The notes under the pieces are model-generated. The model saw nothing but the letters and a program-made list of their open reading frames with translations. It did not search any database and had not been told where the DNA came from. 64,000 nt of DNA from Narthecium ossifragum (lineage: Eukaryota > Streptophyta > Magnoliopsida > Dioscoreales > Nartheciaceae), in NCBI GenBank assembly GCA_963920575.1, contig OY986965.1, positions 19,691,220 through 19,755,219 of the forward strand, in the 5' to 3' direction. The first letter of the stretch is position 1, and the number at the start of each line of letters is the position of its first letter. Below are positions 56,778 to 64,000 of this stretch, piece by piece. Both the position numbers and the translations under genes were made by a program.

Positions 56778-59065
56778 TGTGAGGACCTGCCCCTCTACCC
56801 CTATGGCTCGTTGTAGACCACAAGGGCAATTTGGTAAATTGCGCCTTGTCGGTTTGTTTCACACCCGCGTCGTGCACACACAGCTCCAATGTTTGATTTA
56901 TGTGTTTTGCTAGAACCCTAGGCGGGCTTGGGATCGAAAGATCCAAGCTCGGGCGCCAGAAGCCCGTTTTTGGGGCAGCTGGCGGCCCGTGTGCGATCGA
57001 TCGCTCCTTGGAGCGATCGATCGCTCCTTGGAGCGATCGATCGGCCTTGTGTCGGTGGTCAGTGTGGCCGACGTGTCCAGATAAGGGCACGAACCGACTT
57101 AACCTGGCCCAGTCCGATCGATCGGTCCCTGGAGCGATCGATCGGACTCGAGCCTATAAATAGCCCGCGACCTTCCCCTGTTTTTCCGGTTTGCTCCCCT
57201 CTTCTTCTTCCCCACCTTTCTCCCTCCTCCAGCCATATTTTTGGGAGCTTGAAGGCTTGTTGGACTCGTGACAATGAGAGGAAGATCCTTGGCTTGCTTG
57301 GACGCTGGTTTGGTGGTCATACCGCGGGGAATCAGCCGAGGAGTGTGTTTTCCGGTAGGTTTCTACCTACCTGAGTTAGTTTAGGGGTTTTCTTTGGATC
57401 TAGCCGGTAGATCTTGTTGTTCTTTGGGTTGTTGGCTTCCTCATGCTTAGTATAGTTTCTGGTATAAGTTTCATAAGCTTTGGTTGAGATTTTAGTAGAT
57501 TTAAGCATGTTTAATCTCGGATTTTCAGGTTTCTGCTGTTCTTGAAGAACAGCCGGTTTGCGGCGAGTTTTTCGATCAGTACGTGCATGTTCTTGGGTTG
57601 TGATGAACATGAGAGTGGTAGATCATTGAATCTACTCTCAGACCCAACTGATTTCATAATGTTTTGATTTTCCTACGATTTGTTATGAATTTCTTACTAG
57701 AGGGCTGCGTTGCACCAAGTAATGGTAAGTTAGTTTGATTAGCAGTTTTGATTAGTGTTTTCCCGTTAATCTAGCCGTTGGATGTTTCAATATTCAATCT
57801 ATCTTGATCTCGGCATACTGATCTACTGGTGTCAAAGTTGGATCCCGACTCCGACTCCGATGTCGTTTGGAATCAATTAGCCCTTAAGTAGAGGATTTTG
57901 ATGATTTAAATAATATTATATGTTCGAAACATATAATATTATATTTTACTGTTCATCGAGGTTTTCGGGGTTGCTTCCCGTTGCCGGAGTCCACGGTTGA
58001 CGGTCGTGGTACTGTCGTAATGCCGGGACCCGCTGCGGATCGGCTGGCAGCGGTTGGTAGTACCGCTGCAGTGATCCAGTTCGACTTATATGATGTTTTA
58101 TCATACTGTTGCATGCTTACCTCTTATCTGTGTATGTTCATAGCATGCATTCTTTGTTGTGCATTAGTTGCATGGTTAGGGCGTGGGCGATCTGTGAGTC
58201 ACCGTCCTGAGGCTGGAAGCTCGGAATTAGCCCTAGGACCGGGGTTGGGTAGTTTGGACCCGGTTCAAATTGTGGTGTCCAGTCAAACTTGATGATAGGC
58301 TTAGATGACTGGTACACCTATTGCTTGGTGATTGTAGAGGTCGTGTCGGCCTCGAGTCGGATGCTGAGGTGTAGCCGGTGTTCCACTGTGTTGACTATTG
58401 AGTAGAGGAGTTGCCTACTCAACGGTGTCATTTCCCGCTTGCAGTGTCATGTTCCTACTTATGAGTCAGCAGTGTTGTTTCCTGCTACTGAGTGTGACCT
58501 TATATGTGACCAGCTCGACTGGAAGACCATGATCGTGGGCCTCAGGAACACGCGGTGGGGTTATGGGACCCCTGTATACAGCCAGGTCTTACTTGAGGGT
58601 GACACTGTTGCGTTTCCCTCTTCCTTCTCTGTGTCGTAGTGTAGAACCCTACTGAGCTTTATGCTCACTCCTACCCGGGCTGCGTTTTGCAGGTGCAGAC
58701 GTCAGTTCTTCATCTGTGGCCCCTACCGGGCAGTCGGTCGGCGGTGTGGCGGTGCCAGGCGGAGCTTGAGAGGTGGTGATCTTTTACTGCTTTTAACCTA
58801 TGTTAGATAGCCTCCTACGAGAGTAATGTTGTATTTGGATCTTCCCCTCTCCGATGATATGTATATTAAATTCACTTGGGTTTTGTAATCTGAGGTTCGA
58901 GGCCAATATGTATTTAATTATGTATTTTTAAATTGAGGGTATTTTGATGAATTGTTAGGGAGACCAATAGGTTAGAGGGAACCCTCGCCAATATTTTCCG
59001 CGTTTCGCTAGGTTCTGGTTCGCGTCGCCCGGCCCGGTTGGGCTTTCGCGGGTCGGAGCGCAACA
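56778..59065 (+). mobile_element. Solo LTR I (Tekay family, 2288 bp) in Tat gag
   Basis: Begins TGTGAGGACCTG and ends GGTCGGAGCGCAACA, with a perfect GGTTG duplication (56773-56777 and 59066-59070). It is the clearest promoter in its family: GATCGATC palindromes (56993-57150), then TATAAATA (57155-57162), then a pyrimidine-rich leader. A donor-like TCCG|GTAGG is at 57355, the AT hairpin at 57910-57942, and an acceptor-like TTTTGCAG ends at 58692. Confidence 0.95.
57910..57942. repeat. Perfect 15-bp hairpin in LTR I
   Basis: The arms 57910-57924 and 57928-57942 are exact reverse complements (ATAATATTATATGTT) with a CGA loop. The arm sequence differs from that of LTR A, yet pairing is kept. 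Confidence 0.9.
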
Positions 59066-59070
59066 GGTTG

Positions 59071-59486
59071 GGTGCTCGCACCAAGCATGTCAGATCCTCG
59101 AGGAATGGCTCTGGTGGTAGCTACGGGTCTGGTTGCGGAACCCGATCGGAGTACTTCACTATAAAGCTTCCGATTGAGCTCGGCATGCTTGTCGAGGATG
59201 AGTTCCAACCTAACCACTGCCTCCTTAGCTACTTGTTTGGCTAAAGGATTAATGGTCTAGGAGAGAACGTGGGTGACTTCCTGTACCACCCGGTTGGCTT
59301 GAAGTTGGGTCCTATCGGTCATAAAGACTCTTATCTTGGAGATGTCTTGTCGGATTTTCTCCGAGGATTGTTTCCGGGACCATATGCCCTTGTCTATCTC
59401 ACCCGTGACCTCTTGTATACCCTGAGACACCAACTGTCGGGTATCTGTCCGAGCTGATTGATGTTGAGACTTGAGGGCAGTGGACG
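59071..59486 (-). pseudogene. Tat gag, N-terminal part
   Basis: Continues Tat coding after solo LTR I. The minus strand reads SQGIQEVTGEIDKGIW and similar polar, helical sequence, consistent with the N-terminal coiled coil of a gag. It is cut at 59486 by LTR J. The Tat start codon and 5' LTR would lie beyond the window. Confidence 0.6.
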
Positions 59487-62400
59487 TGTGAGGACCCGTA
59501 CCTCCAACCCGGTCCGACCGCGTTGGGTTGAGGGTCTTGTTTTGTGGTTTGGCCCGATTGGCCTTGGGATGCGATCAGTTGATCGCATCGCTGTTTTTGA
59601 CCCAGGGGCATTTTGGTAAATATGCACTCTGGTGGTCAATTTCACACCCGCGTTGCACACACTGCCTTTGATTGATGTATGTGATTGATTAGAACCTTAA
59701 GGGCGCTTTCGATCGGAAGATCGGAGCTCGATCGGGAGAGATCGAATCGGACGGCTGCGATCGATTCCAGCTTTCTATTTAACCCTTTCTTTTCTCTCTT
59801 TCCTTGTTTTTTCCTTCTTCTCCTGTCATTCTCTCTCTCCCTCTCTCCTACCGGCTGTGCTAGGGTTTCAGATCGCGATCTTCGAGGAGCGGATCTTGAC
59901 GATCGGACTTGGGGGATGCGTAGAGGAGTTGTCATGCTTGTTCAAGTAGGTGTTTCTACCTCGATCTTGTGATCGGGTTCTCCTAGGATAGGTTTATTGT
60001 GATTTTGATGTAGGAGTACTTGGTAGAATGTTGTGTAGCTTATTGCATAACTATTATAGCTTGCCTCGAGTATTCCTACCGTTTGATTTCCGTATTTTAT
60101 CGAATGATTCTCGTATTATCGCCGTTTTGTCGGTTTTCGGCCATTGAGACCTAGATTTGAGATTTAACCATCAAAATCGTATTTTCTTCATACCAATTAG
60201 CTTCACCATCATTTATTAAACATGCCTGTAAAGTTTCATTGCTTTCCAACAAGATTTGATCATTCAAATCTAAGGAACTGTGCCTTGGGGCTGACGGTCG
60301 ATCGTTGGATCGACCGTCAAGCGTTGATACGCTTCTTCCTGGCCTCACGGTCGACCAGCGGGTCGACCGTCGCATCGACCGTCAGGCTCTGTCGTGTTTT
60401 GGACCTCCCACGGTCGATGCTCCGATCGACCGCGGGCTCCTTCCCTTTTCTCTTTTCGCCTCACGGTCGACCGTCGGATCGACCGTCAGGCTCTGTCTCG
60501 TTTTGGGCCTCCCACTGTCACATTCCGACCCAGAAAACCCATCCAGGACGGGGCGTGAGGGTCCTTTCACTATTCAACTTCAATTGGCGCGATACAAAGC
60601 GGAAAAGACGGATAATTTGAACAATTGTATTCCAGAGGCGAAACAGATTCAATTATAAAACATCAAGTTGTACAATTGCATATTTCCATTCTAATACTTC
60701 CAAAGTAAGATATATTACATGATTCCAAAATCCTCGAAAGTTTACAACATATACATATATCAAAAAGTACAACAGGTAATCCTCCAGCAACCTCAAGCGC
60801 CTCTGGATGTACTCGCGCCGCCAAAGGCCGATCCTGCCGGCTCCACTGAAGAAGAACTGCCGCCTGCACCTGCAAACGCAGCCCGGGTAGGAGTGAGCGA
60901 TAAGCTCAGTAGGGTTCTACTCTACGGCACACAGAAGGGAGGAAAACAACAACAGTGTTGTCTCCCAGCTCAAGCCTAACGGATGCCACGGGTCCCACAA
61001 CCCTGTCGACTCCCCAAGAGATCCTACTCTTCTCAACCGACCACGCTGAGAACATCAACCAACACGCTGGAAGGAGAAGGACAAGAACCAGTAGGATCAC
61101 CTCTACCCCGCAGGAAATCACTGCCTGGGGACCAAGTCAGGGACGTCGACACCCATCCTTAGCACTTGGCCTTGGAAGACAACACGAGCTCTAAACCTCA
61201 ATCATTGATTCAAGTCAACTATCGCAATCCTCAATCACAAAAGATTCAGATGATCCAAGATCACAACCTATTCCGGACTACCCAGCCATGGCCCTAAGAC
61301 TAGATCCGAGCTACCCGAGAGCCTCGGATCGGCGACCCAAACCATCGCCCGCCTAACCTCAAATGACTCTAATGCACACAATGCATGGGCCTAGCCAAAC
61401 ATCTATCCTAGATGTCTCTACATGCCACATCATCAGTTACAAGTCCAACAGATATACAATAGCTCTCGGCACTCGCCGGCAAGAGGCTAAGGTTCCACAA
61501 TTCCTCATTAGCTAGCACTCATAGCTAGCTAATGGCTAAGCACACCATTAAGCATTTAACTACATCTAAACATGTATCAAATGCAATCGCAATCATAGGT
61601 TCTCTCAAAAGGAAAGAACACTCGAATTGATCCTCAAAACCGATGGAAATCCCTTGAAAACCCCATAAAATCCACATGCATACATCCCAACACGTTTAGA
61701 TACTAATCACAAATCAAATCCATCCAAGAAAGACCAGAAAACCAAGTCCAAGGGGTCACAGACGATGTTACGGTCGATTCGAAGATCGACCGTGAGACCA
61801 CGGACGATGTCACGGTCGATCCAACGATCGACCGTGAGACCAAAGCGAAAAGGAGGAACTGAGAAGCCCAAAACCAAACAACGATCGACCGTGCGACGGT
61901 CGATCCACCCATCGACCCTGAGAAGCCCAAAACCAAACAGCGCCTGACGGTCGATCCGACGGTCAATCCGACGGTCGACCGTCAGGTAAATGGCGAAAAG
62001 GAGGAACTCCCGCGGTCGATCCATGCATCGACCCTGGGAGGCTAAAATCCCGACAGAGCCCGACGGTCGATCCGACGGTCGACCGTCAGGCCCAGAAAGA
62101 GCAAGTCAATACTTGACGGTCGATCCACCGATCGACCGTCGAGCCCCGAAGGAGCGTATCAACGCTTGACGGTCGATGCACCGATCGACTGTCGAGCCTC
62201 TGGCACAGTTCCTCAGAACAGTGCCGGAAATCCAATTTCTTGGATTTCAAGGATCAAATCAAGATGGAATAAGATGAGATTTTGCAAGCAAGTGTATTTA
62301 GCAATGGGGAAGCTAGTGGAATGAAGAAATCCAGGTTTTGACGATTAAATCTCCTATCTAGGTCCAAATGGACGATAACCGACAAAACGGCGATAATACG

Positions 62401-64000
62401 GAAATCACCCGATAAAATACGGAAATCCACTGATAGGAATACTAGAAACAAGCCATACTACACATGCATTGAACCACACAACATTCTAACATGTATTCCT
62501 ACAACGAAAGCACATAAAACCTATCTTAGGAGAACCCGATCCAAGGATCGAGGTAGAAACACCTACTTGAGCAAGTAGGGTAGCTCCTCCACGCGTCCCG
62601 CTGGTCAAGCCGCCAAGATTCGAGCTCCGAAGCCCAAGTCTCCAAACCCTAGCTCAGCCGATGGAGAGAGAAGGGGAGAAAACGACAGGAGAAGAAGAGA
62701 AGGAAAGAGAAGAAAGGGACAGGGCTTTTATAGAAAATCCGGATCTATCTCAGCCGTCCGATTCGATCTTTCCCGATCGAGCTCCGATCTTCCGATCGGA
62801 CGCACCCTAGAGATTCTAATCAAACACATACATCAATCAAAGTCAGTGTATGGAACGCGGGTGTGAAACCGACCACCATAGGGCATATTTACCAAAATGC
62901 CCCCGGGGTCCAAACCGCCACACGATCGCCCGATCGTGCCCGACGCGGAGCCAAACCAACAGGAAACCGGCTCTCGATGTTCCGATCGACCGCGGGTCCT
63001 TTTCCCTTTTTCATTTCGCCTCACGGTCGACCGTCACATCGACCATAGCCTCCCGGTCGACCGTCGCATTGATCGTAAGCCCCTGAGCAGTGTTTTCTGG
63101 TTTCCTTTGATTTGCTTCCATTCATGATAGATGTCCAATCATGTTAGGAAGCATGCACATTGTAATCATGGGGTTTTCAAGGGATTTTATCGAGATTGAG
63201 AATTGAATCGCGTACTTACCCTTTTTTGTGAATTTACATTTTGACTCGCATTTAAATACTTGGTTGGATAGTAGTTTAAATGCTTATTGCTTCCCTAGCC
63301 GTTAGCTAACTATGAGTGTTAGCTAACGAGGTATTGTGGAACCCTAGCCCATTGCCGATGAGTGCCGAGGGCTATTGTATAACTGTTGAATCTATAATTG
63401 ATGTTGTGGCATATAGAGACATCTAGGATAGATGTTTGCATAGGTTCATGCATTATATGCATTAGAGGCATATCAGATTAGGCGGGCGATGGGTTGATCA
63501 CCGATCCGAGGCTCTCGGGTAGCTCGGATCTAGCCTTAGGACCGCGGCTGGGTAGTAAGGATTAGGACGTGATTGTATAATTGGTATCTCATGTTGTTGA
63601 GGATGTGCTATAGTTGGCTATGATCTTTACTTTGAGGTTTAGAGGTCGTTGTGTCTTCCCAAGGCCGAGTGCTAAGGATGGTTGTCGATGTCCCTGACAT
63701 GGTCCCCAGGCAGTGGTTTCCTGCTGGGTAACGGTGATCCTACTAGTTCTGGTTCTTGTTCCTCCCAGCGTGTTGGTTGATGTTCCCAGCGTGGTCGGTT
63801 GAGAAAAGTAGGATCCCTTGAGGAGTCGATAGGAGTCGTGGGACCCCGTGACATTCCTTAGGCTTGAGCGGGGAAACATCACTGTTGTTGTTTTCCTCCT
63901 TTCAATGTGTCATAGAGTAGAACCCTACTGAGCTTATTGCTCACTCCTACCCTGACTGCGTTTGCAGGTGCAGGCGTCGGCTCTTCCTCGATGGTTCCAG
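59487..64000 (+). mobile_element. LTR J (long Tekay-type subfamily), interrupted and running off the window
   Basis: Begins TGTGAGGACCCG after GGACG (59482-59486), similar to LTRs D and F. The first part is 59487-60515, with a leader, a donor-like CAA|GTAGGTG near 59946 and a GGTCGACC array (60292-60510). The second part is about 62974-64000 and ends inside the acceptor region (TTTGCAGGTGCAGGCG near 63960). LTR J2 separates the parts. Whether J is a solo LTR or part of an element cannot be seen. Confidence 0.8.
60516..62973 (-). mobile_element. LTR J2 (same subfamily as F), inserted in LTR J
   Basis: Plus-strand reading begins TGTCACATTCCGACC after CCCAC and follows LTR F closely to about 62973 (CCGGCTCTCGA). 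The expected right terminus and second CCCAC are missing. The host array continues at TCGATG, so a short deletion removed the border. It contains an array at 61770-62195, a purine-rich leader complement (62640-62720), and acceptor-like (about 60870) and donor-like (about 62565) sites on the minus strand. Confidence 0.78.

Noticed and set aside
56269..57374. Plus-strand frames around 56270-56780 and 56930-57370
   Set aside because: The first overlaps minus-strand Tat gag; the second lies in the GC-rich promoter and leader of LTR I. Neither has a recognisable domain.

Overview
This window looks like intergenic heterochromatin from a large, repeat-rich flowering-plant genome. I see no convincing host gene, RNA gene or CRISPR array. 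Almost every base belongs to Ty3/gypsy LTR retrotransposons of three plant lineages. These are Athila (tRNA-Asp-type primer site, DLGAS protease), Del/Tekay chromoviruses (LTRs of about 2.2-3 kb, initiator-Met primer site, C-terminal chromodomain) and Tat (second, archaeal-type RNase H and an antisense extra ORF). The species cannot be named from the sequence.

Layout, left to right. 1-5580: right part of a minus-strand Athila element (Athila-1) with gag, protease-RT and its 5' LTR; the reading frame is open except for one amber codon. 5581-6410: decayed LTR-like sequence. 6410-14473: plus-strand Tekay element (Tekay-2), 5'-truncated, with a solo LTR inside its integrase. 14474 to 59486: one old minus-strand Tat element cut into at least seven pieces. 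Its parts run, in its own 5'-3' order, from gag (59486-54916), through protease, RT and two RNases H (28789-25767), to integrase and an antisense ORF (17469-14983).

Insertions into the Tat element are: a nested Athila with its own internal solo Tekay LTR (17470-25761); solo LTR D (28790-31753); a Tekay remnant whose LTR carries another solo LTR (about 31919-36983); a long Athila-like element X (37003-54915), itself holding a solo LTR (42969-44551) and a Tekay element (45365-52584); solo LTR I (56778-59065); and LTR J (59487 to the window end), which carries LTR J2. Target-site duplications and the restored host reading frames support most of these junctions.

The most unusual things are as follows. 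(1) The Tekay copy at 45365-52584 has LTR U5 ends at both borders, with a perfect target duplication, and a fold-back junction at an 8-bp microhomology. It looks like an integrated aberrant reverse-transcription product. (2) GATCGATC/GGTCGACC palindrome arrays recur in LTRs and leaders of otherwise unrelated lineages, often just upstream of a TATA box. (3) A coiled-coil-like antisense ORF lies tail-to-tail with the Tat integrase, with such an array and a TATA-like site upstream. (4) Splice-like donor and acceptor motifs recur inside the long Tekay-type LTRs, suggesting a leader intron. (5) AT-rich hairpins recur in the same LTRs.
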